Origin: Microcaldota archaeon
GTDB lineage: Archaea > Micrarchaeota > Micrarchaeia > Anstonellales > Anstonellaceae
Reading direction: 5' to 3'
DNA: 14,552 bases
Assembly (NCBI GenBank): GCA_026414325.1
Contig: JAOAJF010000017.1
Coordinates: 2,942-17,493, forward strand
Positions 1 through 6,894 of this stretch are shown here, one piece after another. Each line of letters opens with the position of its first letter. Position 1 is the first letter of the stretch. The translations under genes and the position numbers were made by a program. The notes under the pieces were generated by a model. That model ran no database searches. It saw only the letters and a list, made by a program, of their open reading frames with translations, and had not been told where the DNA came from.

Positions 1-402
1 GTTTGGCTGAGTGTATGCTAAAACAAAAACATCATCTAGTTCTTCTGCTTTTAATTCAGCTGTACTTTTTGGCTTTTTAATTTTTAGGGCTTTTAAAATT
101 TTAGGATCATTTGCTAATTGGTCTCTTAAAACTTGTTTGTTTTTAAATCCTCTAATTCCATATATAACTAAAGGTGGAGCTTCCAAAACTGTTGCGCTGC
201 TTACAATCTCGCTGTTTGCAGTAGGAGAATTAGAGTCATCTACAAAAGAAACTGAGCGCATTCCAACTTTATAAGCAGCAAAACCGAGAAGAGTGGGACT
301 TTCCACACTAGGCCAAAAGTTTATTAGAGGCATTTGTCTTTCAGCCCTTTTTCTTGGCCTAAATGCCAGAGAGCCTTTACGAGGGCGATTACTTTTTGAC
401 AT
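1..402 (-). CDS. rpl3: Large-subunit ribosomal protein uL3 (L3), N-terminal part, cut by window edge
   Basis: The first 134 codons of archaeal/eukaryotic-type uL3, a primary 23S rRNA-binding protein near the peptidyl-transferase centre. The start MSKSNRPRKGSLAFRPRKRA carries the family's basic RPRxGSLxxxPRKRA head. It is followed by a tryptophan-containing WPSV segment, the LLGFAAYKVGM core, a DDSNSP loop and a VLEAPPL strand. The reading frame is open to base 1, so the C-terminal part lies outside the window. The start ATG (400-402) has a good SD, GGTGA at 407-411, four bases upstream. It reads away from the ankyrin genes. In archaea uL3 usually heads the L3-L4-L23-L2 ribosomal operon, so those genes are expected just beyond the edge (inference). 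Identification is by family motifs recognised by eye. Confidence 0.95.
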   Translation of the reverse strand, partial: MSKSNRPRKGSLAFRPRKRAERQMPLINFWPSVESPTLLGFAAYKVGMRSVSFVDDSNSPTANSEIVSSATVLEAPPLVIYGIRGFKNKQVLRDQLANDPKILKALKIKKPKSTAELKAEELDDVFVLAYTQPN

Positions 403-440
403 TATTTCACCATTTTTAGATGGATATATCTAAATTATTA

Positions 441-543
441 AGCCACTAACTGCATGGCTGTCCTCATATTTCAGAGAACATAACCTATGCTAAGCGATTT
501 CTATCCCAATAGGATAGAAGTGTCGTCTCTAAAATAAAGAGAC
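441..543 (-). promoter_or_regulatory. Structured, GC-richer stretch upstream of uL3: candidate mRNA leader or small RNA
   Basis: In a very A+T-rich neighbourhood this segment is visibly richer in G+C and holds four consecutive stem-loops. 441-459 has a 5-bp stem, AGCCA with TGGCT. 460-479 has a 6-bp stem with one G-U pair on the uL3 strand. 499-519 has a perfect 8-bp stem, TTCTATCC with GGATAGAA, around a 5-nt loop. 525-543 has a perfect 6-bp stem, GTCTCT with AGAGAC, around 7 nt. It lies 39-141 nt upstream of the uL3 start, which fits a long 5' leader, but it could also be a separate small RNA on either strand because simple stems read the same both ways. I checked by eye for tRNA, SRP RNA, RNase P and clear C/D box motifs and found none. 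The rest of the 403-695 gap is A+T-rich promoter DNA. Confidence 0.4.
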
Positions 544-695
544 TTAAATAAAAATATGAAGAAAAAAGTTTAAAAATATTTCTATAAGGGATAGTATCGA
601 GATTAAATTCATGTTAAACCATAAACCAAAACATTTAAATATAACAAAATACAACAATATAATTAAACAGTATGGTTAAATTTCTGGGTGGGAAT

Positions 696-1241
696 ATGTT
701 TAGAATTTTTAGTAAGAAAAATAAACAAGAAGAGAAAGACAAAAAGCCTAATTTAGAGCCTATAGTAGAACGAATAATAAAAACAAAAAACGAGGGATTA
801 ACTCAAAAAGAAAAAGAGCAATTAAATAAAATGCTTTTGGAAGGGGCTATGAATAATGATTTAGAGAAAGTAAAAAAAGCTTTGGAACAAGGAGCAGATA
901 TAAATGTAACAAACGAAGAAAAAGAAAATGCACTTATGATTGCTACTTTAAATGGAAATTTAACAATAGTATTGGAATTATTAAAAAGAGGAATTAATAT
1001 AAATGCCCAAGATGAAGTTGGAGATACTGCTCTTATGATAGCTGCAGAAGAAAATAAAAAAGATATTTTAATAGCCCTATTAGATAATGGTTCAAAAATT
1101 GATATAAAAAATATTGATGGACAGGATGCCCTAACCCTTGCAGCTTTTAGAGGTAATTTTGAAATAGTGGAAGAACTAATAAAAAGGGGGGCTGCAGATT
1201 ATCTTCCTACCAATATAATAATAGTTATAGAAGAAAAATAA
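696..1241 (+). CDS. Ankyrin-repeat protein (181 residues, about four repeats)
   Basis: A small soluble protein with a lysine/glutamate-rich N-terminus (residues 1-43) and about four ankyrin repeats at roughly 44-76, 77-109, 110-141 and 142-170. Each repeat shows the family pattern: an ALMIA-type first helix, a longer helix ending L(L/I)xxG, and an ADIN/ININA turn. Ankyrin repeats bind partner proteins; no catalytic domain is present and the partner is unknown. There is no signal peptide. The frame is also open from ATG 672, which would add eight residues. ATG 696 is preferred because GGTG at 687-690 sits five bases upstream as an SD, and a TATA-like ATTTAAATATAA near 632-644 would put transcription start around 660-670. 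If 672 is used the mRNA would be almost leaderless. It is followed 35 nt later by a second ankyrin gene, probably in the same transcript. Confidence 0.85.
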   Translation: MFRIFSKKNKQEEKDKKPNLEPIVERIIKTKNEGLTQKEKEQLNKMLLEGAMNNDLEKVKKALEQGADINVTNEEKENALMIATLNGNLTIVLELLKRGININAQDEVGDTALMIAAEENKKDILIALLDNGSKIDIKNIDGQDALTLAAFRGNFEIVEELIKRGAADYLPTNIIIVIEEK

Positions 1242-1276
1242 AAAAGTAAGAAAAATAAAAGTTTGAGGCTGAGAAT

Positions 1277-1588
1277 ATGAAGAATATTTCAAATGATAAG
1301 AATGAAAAAGAAGAGAAAAAAATTGAAAATTTAGAAAAAGTAAAAAAATTGATAAAAAAGTTAAAGACACCTTTAGTTGAACCTATAAGAGATCAAAAAA
1401 ACTTAGAAGCTAAAAGAATTGAATTGATTGAAGCTTTAGATAAAAAAGATTTAGAAGAAGTAAAAAAGTTAATTAAAGAAGGAGCGGGTGTGAATGCTAA
1501 GAGTAAAAATGGTAGGACTGCGCTGATGGTGGCTGCTGAAAAAGGATATTTGGAGATTGCTAACTATTTAGAGAGCTTAGAAAAATAA
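1277..1588 (+). CDS. Short ankyrin-repeat protein (103 residues)
   Basis: The second member of the pair. The N-terminal half (residues 1-49) is extremely charged (KEEKKIEN, KKLIKKLK) and probably helical or coiled coil. Residues 50-103 hold about one and a half ankyrin repeats: EALDKKDLEEVKKLIKEGAG, then GRTALMVAAEKGYLEIANYL. A functional ankyrin solenoid normally needs more repeats, so this may be a shortened paralogue of the upstream gene or a cap-like fragment. GAGG at 1265-1268 with GAG at 1271-1273 precedes the ATG and could act as SD. The gene ends in AAAAATAAAAAGTTTGAGG, almost the same sequence that separates it from the first ankyrin gene, suggesting that the two arose by local duplication (inference). 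No other domain is recognised. Confidence 0.75.
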   Translation: MKNISNDKNEKEEKKIENLEKVKKLIKKLKTPLVEPIRDQKNLEAKRIELIEALDKKDLEEVKKLIKEGAGVNAKSKNGRTALMVAAEKGYLEIANYLESLEK

Positions 1589-1589
1589 A

Positions 1590-1673
1590 AAGTTTGAGGT
1601 TTTTAAAAAAGTAAAAAATTTTTTCAAATTAGCTAAAGATAAAGATAAGCAAACAGTGACAAACAATACTTAG
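1590..1673 (+). pseudogene. Possible remnant of a third ankyrin-family gene head (no start codon)
   Basis: After the second ankyrin gene the intergenic sequence AAAAATAAAA(A)GTTTGAGG is repeated. It is followed by an open frame reading FEVFKKVKNFFKLAKDKDKQ and ending at TAG 1671-1673. The peptide resembles the basic N-terminus of the first ankyrin protein (MFRIFSKKNKQEEKDKK), but no ATG, GTG or TTG lies in frame after the upstream in-frame stop at 1578-1580. This could be a decayed third copy, or a chance reading of A-rich DNA, since lysine-rich peptides arise easily here. Confidence 0.25.
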
Positions 1674-1694
1674 AGTTTAGTTATTATTTAGTCA

Positions 1695-2318
1695 CTATCT
1701 TATAATAAACTTTTGTTTTAAATCCAAAATTACATAGGAGTTAGAATAATTTTTATTATCATAAACTACTTCTAAAGCAGTTAGCTCATAATGTGGAAAA
1801 GTTGGTGGAAAGGTAATTTCTGGGGGTATGTTTTTAATTTCTTGCTCACTTATTATTAATCCCATCTCCAGAATAGGCAGATTTTTGAAGTTTTTAAGAG
1901 CATCTTTTTTTACCCAACAAGAAAAAAAATCATAAAAACAATAATTAACATATACCCCTGCTTCAGGATCATTTTTAAAACCTACCCTATAAAGATGATA
2001 TAGGGGTTCAAGTTTAGTTGGTTTTATAATCGCAATCGGCCCAAAAGAGTATATATCTTTATCATAACCTATGATCTGAGCTAGTGGAATAATTTTCTCA
2101 AGTTTAAATTTTATATCATAAATATAGAGATGTTTCTCTTGACCAATACAAAGTTTTTCCCTTGCTACTACATTGGTGGATAGATTATCTAAGTCTTCTA
2201 AAAGATTTTTGCAGCCTCCTAAAAACTTAGCTACAAAAATCCCGCTTGCTGCAATGGCTGAAACTTTTAAAAAGTCTCTTCTGTTTTGTCTGTTCTGTTC
2301 AATTTGTTTAAAACTCAT
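1695..2318 (-). CDS. Small Tat-signal, possibly lipid-anchored protein of unknown function
   Basis: A 207-residue protein with a classic twin-arginine signal: NRRDFLK at 12-18, a hydrophobic core at about 19-33, then LGGC with Cys36 in a lipobox-like position. It is therefore predicted to be exported folded by the Tat system and to stay tethered outside the membrane. The mature part (37-207) has no motif I recognise. It is rich in aromatics and carries two cysteines in an YCFYDFFSCW segment, which could bind a metal or form a disulfide. It is the last gene of the trm1-HMG-CoA reductase-DUF2085 run. Its ATG overlaps the upstream TGA as ATGA (2315-2318), with an SD GAGGTGA inside the upstream gene, so the two are translationally coupled and may work together at the membrane. 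Whether this organism has TatA/TatC cannot be seen here. Confidence 0.75.
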   Translation of the reverse strand: MSFKQIEQNRQNRRDFLKVSAIAASGIFVAKFLGGCKNLLEDLDNLSTNVVAREKLCIGQEKHLYIYDIKFKLEKIIPLAQIIGYDKDIYSFGPIAIIKPTKLEPLYHLYRVGFKNDPEAGVYVNYCFYDFFSCWVKKDALKNFKNLPILEMGLIISEQEIKNIPPEITFPPTFPHYELTALEVVYDNKNYSNSYVILDLKQKFIIR

Positions 2319-2911
2319 CTGCTCACCTCTAAACTATTTTTGAAAATAAAATTAAAAATAGGTATAGCATAAAATGCACAAACAAAACCAGCTAAAAAAC
2401 CTGTTAGTAATCTAATTAAGTTTGAACTTTCCCATAAACCTAAAAACTGAGCACTTCCATCAATACCTAAAGGTAGGAGAGCAAAAACCAAAAAAATAAA
2501 AGGAGGCTGAGTTATAGCAGACAGATTTTTTCTATTAATAAAACCCCAACAGATAGTTCCAACAAGAAGTGAAAAATATAAGGCTAGATCTCGAGCACAA
2601 ACTGGAAATTTATAACCTATTTTATTTTCTTTTAAAACTATTTGAGTTTTTGTATATTCTAAATTCGAGCTATTAGAGGTGCAATCTTCTATTGAATTGT
2701 TAAATATACAAAGAGAGCGGGAGTTTAGCTGATGGCAAGTAAAGGAAAAACCAAAATATAGCCCATCTGCTAAGTGATGAAACTCAAAAATTTTTAGGAT
2801 TGGGGTTAGAAAGAGAAAAAAATTTAGAAAAAAAATTGCAATAAAAAATATCCAAAAACCAATCCATTTTATCTTTCTTAATTTTTCGAAAGATTCAAAA
2901 ATTTTTTTCAT
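2315..2911 (-). CDS. DUF2085 family membrane protein
   Basis: A 198-residue integral membrane protein with the conserved DUF2085 signature. Cys59-His60-Gln61 is followed by RS (65-66), then VCARDLALY at 104-112, PLGIDGSAQFLG at 147-158, and an ESSNLIRLLTG segment at 161-171. Hydrophobic stretches at about 17-40, 108-124, 137-155 and 165-190 give roughly four membrane helices. The family is widespread in archaea and bacteria and its function is not established. The conserved Cys/His residues suggest metal or redox chemistry (inference). It starts 10 nt after the HMG-CoA reductase stop, with GTGA seven bases upstream of the ATG as SD, and overlaps the following Tat-signal gene by 4 nt. This tight linkage marks it as part of one operon. 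Confidence 0.8.
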   Translation of the reverse strand: MKKIFESFEKLRKIKWIGFWIFFIAIFFLNFFLFLTPILKIFEFHHLADGLYFGFSFTCHQLNSRSLCIFNNSIEDCTSNSSNLEYTKTQIVLKENKIGYKFPVCARDLALYFSLLVGTICWGFINRKNLSAITQPPFIFLVFALLPLGIDGSAQFLGLWESSNLIRLLTGFLAGFVCAFYAIPIFNFIFKNSLEVSR

Positions 2912-2921
2912 AAAAAAATCA

Positions 2922-4187
2922 CTAAATTTTTTCTTCTTTTTTAATTGCCTCTAACCCCTCTTTTGCTCCTTCTATAGAAATTTTTGAATTAGCTATCATC
3001 CATTCGATAACTTTTTCTAGATATTGATCAGGAACTTGAGCAGAAAGAGCCAAATGCCTAGCATGTAGTTTCATATGCCCCTTTTGAATTCCTTCTAAAG
3101 CAAGAGCTCGCAAGGCAGCAAAATTCTGAGCTAGCCCCACAGCTGCCAAAACCTGAGCTAATTCCCCAGCTGTCTGTACCCCTAAAATTTTTAGACAAAT
3201 TTTAGCAGTAGGATTTATATTAAGAGTTCCTCCAACCACACCAACAGCTAAAGGTAGTAGGATTTTTCCTTCCAAATCTCCAGAAGCATTTTTTTGAAAA
3301 AAAGTTAAAGCCCCATTTTTTAAAGCAGAATAAGTATGTGCAGCTGCCTCTACTGCTCTCCAATCCTGTCCACAAGCTAAAAGAACTGCATCCACTCCAT
3401 TCATCACACCTTTATTGTGAGTAGCACGTCTAAAAGGATCAGACATTGCTAAAGCCCAGCAATCTAATATAGCTTCTATACCTTCTTCTCCACCACAATC
3501 TTCTGCTTTCCAGACTGCGACTGCTGAGGCAACTCTAAAAAGACAGAGGTTGGATAAAATCCTAAGTCTAATTTTTCCTCCGACAAGTTGTTGTAAATAA
3601 GGAGCAGTGTTTTCTAATATAGTATTTATTGTATTTGCGCCCATAGAATCTACTACATCTATTAAAAATTCGACTACCAGCATTTTGCCTCTTGAAGTAG
3701 CAACAATTCTTGGATAACAATCCTGCACACCACCGCCGTATTTTTCTATAGAGGAAGAATATTTTTTTGCTTCTGCTACTATTTCTTTCTTTTTTTCTAA
3801 AATCAGATTATATTTTTTTTCAATATCTTCTACTTCGCTTAATTGAATTTGCCCAATCATTATTGAACCACTATAGCTTGTTTTAAAACCACCGGTTTTT
3901 GCAGCTAATTTTGCACCATGGCTTGCAGCAGCAACTACTGAAGGCTCTTCTATTGCCATTGGAACAAGAATTTCTTTCGAGTTTATTATAAAATTTGGTG
4001 CTATGGCCAATGGAAGAGAGATTGTCCCTATAACATTTTCAGATATTTTATCAGCAACCTCTAAACTCATGGGTCCTCTGGAAAGCAAAATTGCAACTTC
4101 TTCATCGGTTAAATTTGCAAATTTTTTAACTTTTTCTAGCCTTTGCTGGAGGCTTAGCTTATAAAAGCCAGACCATTGCTCTAACAT
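2922..4187 (-). CDS. hmgA: Hydroxymethylglutaryl-CoA reductase, class II
   Basis: Interconverts HMG-CoA and mevalonate, the committed step of the mevalonate route that supplies archaeal isoprenoid lipids. At 421 residues it has class II features: ENVIG at 50-54, the EEPSVVAAASHGAK segment with the catalytic glutamate at 80/81, DSMGANTINT at 180-189, HNKG with catalytic Lys259, GQDWRA with Asp275, and KLHARH with the catalytic His375 near the C-terminus. The 16-residue Lys-Asp spacing equals that of the Pseudomonas mevalonii enzyme. Class II enzymes often use NADH and are degradative in bacteria. In Archaeoglobales and Thermoplasmatales, class II enzymes thought to derive from bacteria serve biosynthesis, and an archaeal biosynthetic role is the likely one here. 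The SD AGGAGAG precedes the ATG. It lies 28 nt after trm1 and 10 nt before the DUF2085 gene. Confidence 0.93.
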   Translation of the reverse strand: MLEQWSGFYKLSLQQRLEKVKKFANLTDEEVAILLSRGPMSLEVADKISENVIGTISLPLAIAPNFIINSKEILVPMAIEEPSVVAAASHGAKLAAKTGGFKTSYSGSIMIGQIQLSEVEDIEKKYNLILEKKKEIVAEAKKYSSSIEKYGGGVQDCYPRIVATSRGKMLVVEFLIDVVDSMGANTINTILENTAPYLQQLVGGKIRLRILSNLCLFRVASAVAVWKAEDCGGEEGIEAILDCWALAMSDPFRRATHNKGVMNGVDAVLLACGQDWRAVEAAAHTYSALKNGALTFFQKNASGDLEGKILLPLAVGVVGGTLNINPTAKICLKILGVQTAGELAQVLAAVGLAQNFAALRALALEGIQKGHMKLHARHLALSAQVPDQYLEKVIEWMIANSKISIEGAKEGLEAIKKEEKI

Positions 4188-4215
4188 ACTCTCTCCTATA
4201 GTTCTATTTTTGCTG

Positions 4216-5316
4216 CTATAAATTCTTAATTGTTTGCACTATTTGAACTATCGAAGCATTTGTTCGTAGACAAGTTGGCCCAAAAATAGTTTTTGAAGCT
4301 AAAAAGCCATTTTCTTTTAATTTTTCAACTAGGACAGAGGTGGGTTGAGGCATTAATTTATATTTTGAGCAGATTTTATGAATATCATAATAAAAGTAAG
4401 GCAGACCTAACTCTTGTAAATAAATTTCTAAAAATTTTTCCATTTCTTTTGAGTGAAGATAGGACTTTTTTTTATAATTTTTTTTCATTAGCTGTAAAAT
4501 TTTTTTCTGACCTAACTCTCCTGCCCAGATTGGACCAAAATAATTTAATTTGTTATTGCATATAGGACAAAGGCTTTGAGAATAAGAAAAAATATTTTCT
4601 TTTGATTGATAAAAACAATTTTGGCAAAAAATATAAAAAAAGTTTGACTGGTTTACAGAAGAAACTGCAGCAGTGGCTGATTTTCTTATTTCTAGAAGAA
4701 CTTTGAAAAAATGTAAAGAATAAAAAGAGAGATGAGGGATAATAGCCCAATCATATTTTGCAGCAACTTTTGCAATAAAACTTAGCAAAATTCTTAAACC
4801 TACTTCATGGCAAACAAAATTATGTGCTGGTTTTGCTCCATAAATTTTTATACACGCATTTTTATGTGCTCCGCATAAAACTGCACTATCAGTAGCTGTT
4901 ATTGAAACAAATCTAGTTTTTTGTTTGTAATCTGCCCAAAAAAGAGAGTCTAAAAATGGAGCTGGGCTTCCAAAGGGGTCTATTTCACAAAAATCAAAAT
5001 TTTGATAATTGCAAAAAAATTTATTTGAATTTCCTTCAAAAACTGTTCCTACCAAATTATTTAATTTTAAATTTTTTTTAGTATTTAATACTGCTTTTTT
5101 ACTTCTATCAAAAAAGATTAGATGTGAAACATTTTTATTTTCAAGCTTATATCTTATTCCTCTTACACCAGAAGCACAAAAGCCATCAACTAAAATATTT
5201 AGTTTAGGCAAAGTACTAATCCATAAAGAAGTAATATCCCTAGAAATCTTCATTTTTGGATTAAAAAATACACCCGGAACTAGAGAAATTTTTGCTAAAC
5301 CTTCAGTAGTATTCAT
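4216..5316 (-). CDS. trm1: tRNA (guanine-26-N2) dimethyltransferase Trm1
   Basis: SAM-dependent N2-methylation of G26 at the hinge between the D and anticodon stems of tRNAs. With the start chosen here the protein is 366 residues. The Rossmann SAM site is DGFCASGVRGIRY (44-56), followed by an acidic strand end FFD (68-70) and the catalytic DPFGSPAPFLDS (113-124), all family hallmarks. A Cys4 zinc knuckle (C231, C234, C250, C253) and a C-terminal domain ending GPTCLRTNAS complete the archaeal layout. The frame stays open to ATG 5349, adding a hydrophobic 11-residue stretch, but MNTTEGLAKISLVPG at 5316 is where the family begins. That start has no SD; it lies about 25 nt from a TATA box, so the message is probably leaderless. 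The window's tRNA-Ser has G at position 26, a possible substrate. First gene of a four-gene operon. Confidence 0.93.
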   Translation of the reverse strand: MNTTEGLAKISLVPGVFFNPKMKISRDITSLWISTLPKLNILVDGFCASGVRGIRYKLENKNVSHLIFFDRSKKAVLNTKKNLKLNNLVGTVFEGNSNKFFCNYQNFDFCEIDPFGSPAPFLDSLFWADYKQKTRFVSITATDSAVLCGAHKNACIKIYGAKPAHNFVCHEVGLRILLSFIAKVAAKYDWAIIPHLSFYSLHFFKVLLEIRKSATAAVSSVNQSNFFYIFCQNCFYQSKENIFSYSQSLCPICNNKLNYFGPIWAGELGQKKILQLMKKNYKKKSYLHSKEMEKFLEIYLQELGLPYFYYDIHKICSKYKLMPQPTSVLVEKLKENGFLASKTIFGPTCLRTNASIVQIVQTIKNL

Positions 5317-5337
5317 AAAAATAAGAATACAAAAAAA

Positions 5338-5345
5338 TATAAAAA
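5338..5345. promoter_or_regulatory. Shared central TATA box of a divergent, probably leaderless promoter pair
   Basis: The whole gap between the trm1 start (5316, minus) and the EPSP-synthase-like gene (5365, plus) is 48 nt. A single TATAAAAA at 5338-5345 (TTTTTATA on the other strand) lies near the middle, about 24-25 nt from each ATG. Archaeal transcription starts about 25 nt from the TATA box, so both mRNAs would begin at or beside their start codons. Neither gene has an SD, which agrees. Confidence 0.55.
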
Positions 5346-5364
5346 TCAAACTTGTTTTATTTAC

Positions 5365-6606
5365 ATGGCTAGTATAATAGTTAGAAGTAGTTTACTAAAT
5401 GGTTCACTAACTGCTCTTTCAGATGATAGTTTAAGTAGTACACTTTTAGTTTTTTTGGCAAATAATTCTGGAGGAGTAATTGGAAATTTTTCAAGAACAA
5501 AAAAAGTTGAAAACCTTATAAATTCTTTAAATCAATTGGGTGCAGATATTGCAGTAGAAGAAGACACAGCAGATATATTCCCTATCTTAAAAAAAGGATA
5601 TAGTGTTGATCTGAAAAATGATGTTAATTCTAGCAAGTATATAGTTGGACTTTCTTTTTTTTCAGGAGATAAAACAAAAATATTAAATCCAAAAATCCCT
5701 AAAAATTGTAAAAAAGCACTTGCCCAATATGCAGAATACTTAGGAGTTAGGCTTTTGTCTTATTCGCAGAGATTAGAAATAGAATCAGAGTTTTTAGAAA
5801 AAAATGCAATATTGTTAGAAGGTATTGAAGGAAGCTTTTTTGCACCTGCTTTTATAACTGGAGCTGCAGCAATGGGAGTAGAATTTCTTGTCTCTTTGGA
5901 TGATTACACTAGCAAATATAGAGGGGTATATAATGTAGCAAATGCTTTTGAACTTTTAAATTATGAATATTATTTTAAAGAAAATACAGGAAATTTTTTT
6001 GTAGCAAGAAAATATAGTGGAGAAGAATTTAATTTAGACTTACCACCAAGCATAAAATTTTCTATGTATTATTTAGGTGCTCTTTTACTTAGTGGAAAAG
6101 GAAAAATAAATTTTCCAACTAAACTAAATTATCCAGAAATAAAAATAATGGAGCAACTAAGCAGTAGAATAAAAAAAACAGAAAACTTTTTCGAAGTTGC
6201 TGATGGCCAAGAGCAGCTAAATTTTCCAGCTCAGCTAGAGCCACAAGGAATTGACTATTTAATACCATTGCTTTTTGTTTTAGGAACTAAATCAGAAAAT
6301 CCTTTTAAAATAGGTCCTTTTGTTCCTTATAGACAAGATAAATTAAAAAAATTACAGGACTTTGCTTTACAATTAGCTCAAATAGGGGCAAAAATAAAAT
6401 ATGTTGAGCCTTATTTTGAAATAACTCCATCTAAATTATATGGAGGGATAATTGAGCCTCAAGAACCATATAGTGCCATGGCTTGCACAATTGCTGGTTT
6501 TATTTGTAAATCAGAATTAAAAGTAAAAAATATTGAAAATATCATAGCATTGAATAAAAATTTTTTAGACGATTTAAAAAAATTAAATGCAGATATAAAG
6601 GGCTAA
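5365..6606 (+). CDS. EPSP-synthase-fold (EPT family) paralogue lacking most catalytic residues
   Basis: A 413-residue protein matching the length and sequence layout of 3-phosphoshikimate 1-carboxyvinyltransferase (AroA). The N-terminal repeat VRSSLLNGSLTA occupies the place of VxPSKLxGTVxAPPSKSxxHR, but the Lys-Ser and Arg of that loop are replaced by LSDDS and SST (18-26). NSSKY (88-92) replaces the NSGTxxR loop. GSFF (156-159) replaces the SSQ phosphate loop. IDYLIP keeps the aspartate (297). YRQDKLKKL (322-330) weakly replaces KESDRI. EPYSAM (367-372) replaces DHRxAM, and the last helix matches KSFPxFFxxL as ALNKNFLDDL. The scaffold is kept and the active site is mostly lost, so shikimate activity is unlikely; a new substrate or a non-enzymatic role is more probable (inference). 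Database searches would probably label it aroA. It is expressed divergently from trm1 and its stop overlaps the DUF357 stop. Confidence 0.75.
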   Translation: MASIIVRSSLLNGSLTALSDDSLSSTLLVFLANNSGGVIGNFSRTKKVENLINSLNQLGADIAVEEDTADIFPILKKGYSVDLKNDVNSSKYIVGLSFFSGDKTKILNPKIPKNCKKALAQYAEYLGVRLLSYSQRLEIESEFLEKNAILLEGIEGSFFAPAFITGAAAMGVEFLVSLDDYTSKYRGVYNVANAFELLNYEYYFKENTGNFFVARKYSGEEFNLDLPPSIKFSMYYLGALLLSGKGKINFPTKLNYPEIKIMEQLSSRIKKTENFFEVADGQEQLNFPAQLEPQGIDYLIPLLFVLGTKSENPFKIGPFVPYRQDKLKKLQDFALQLAQIGAKIKYVEPYFEITPSKLYGGIIEPQEPYSAMACTIAGFICKSELKVKNIENIIALNKNFLDDLKKLNADIKG

Positions 6607-6860
6607 AATGTTTTATTTGTTTTACTTTCTTGTTTTAATCTAAAAACGTCCAACAGACCATGAGCATAATTTATACAACCAAAGGCTGTGAACAGATCTC
6701 CTTTTTTTAGCCAATAAGAAGCATCCTGGCAATATTTTGTTGCAAGATCTATTATATAAAAATTAGAGGGGTTTTTATCTACTTCTTCCAAATTTTTATA
6801 AAATTGTTCTATATCTTGCATAATTCTTTTAATATTTTTTTGCTCCTCTTTCTTATTCAT
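6603..6860 (-). CDS. DUF357 family small archaeal protein
   Basis: An 85-residue, mainly helical soluble protein. It matches the DUF357 pattern: a charged first helix, then AxxYCQDASYWLKKGDLFTAF (residues about 45-63), and the ending INYAHGLLDVFRLKQ (68-82), where YxxDAxYFLxKGDxxxAFxxxNYAHGxLDA is the family core. The family is nearly confined to archaea and has no settled function; its TPR-like helical hairpin suggests protein or RNA binding. The ATG at 6858-6860 has no SD and is preceded directly by TTCTTATTTTTAT, shared with trm1 and triosephosphate isomerase. Its stop (TAG, 6603-6605) overlaps the TAA of the convergent EPSP-synthase-like gene, so the two 3' ends have no spacer. Confidence 0.82.
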   Translation of the reverse strand: MNKKEEQKNIKRIMQDIEQFYKNLEEVDKNPSNFYIIDLATKYCQDASYWLKKGDLFTAFGCINYAHGLLDVFRLKQESKTNKTF

Positions 6861-6894
6861 AAAAATAAGAAAACAAAAGGATTTTTTAATTTAA

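Noticed and set aside
11..274. Open frame on the plus strand
   Set aside because: It lies antisense to uL3, whose protein sequence is clearly conserved; no SD or family match.
4293..4565. 90-codon open frame on the plus strand
   Set aside because: Antisense to the C-terminal half of trm1, which carries the zinc knuckle and conserved ending; no promoter or SD.
5317..5349. N-terminal extension of Trm1 with a hydrophobic MIFIFFCILIF stretch, which could be read as a signal peptide
   Set aside because: Trm1 is a cytoplasmic tRNA enzyme, the extension reads through the TATA box, and the family start is MNTTEGLAKISL at 5316.
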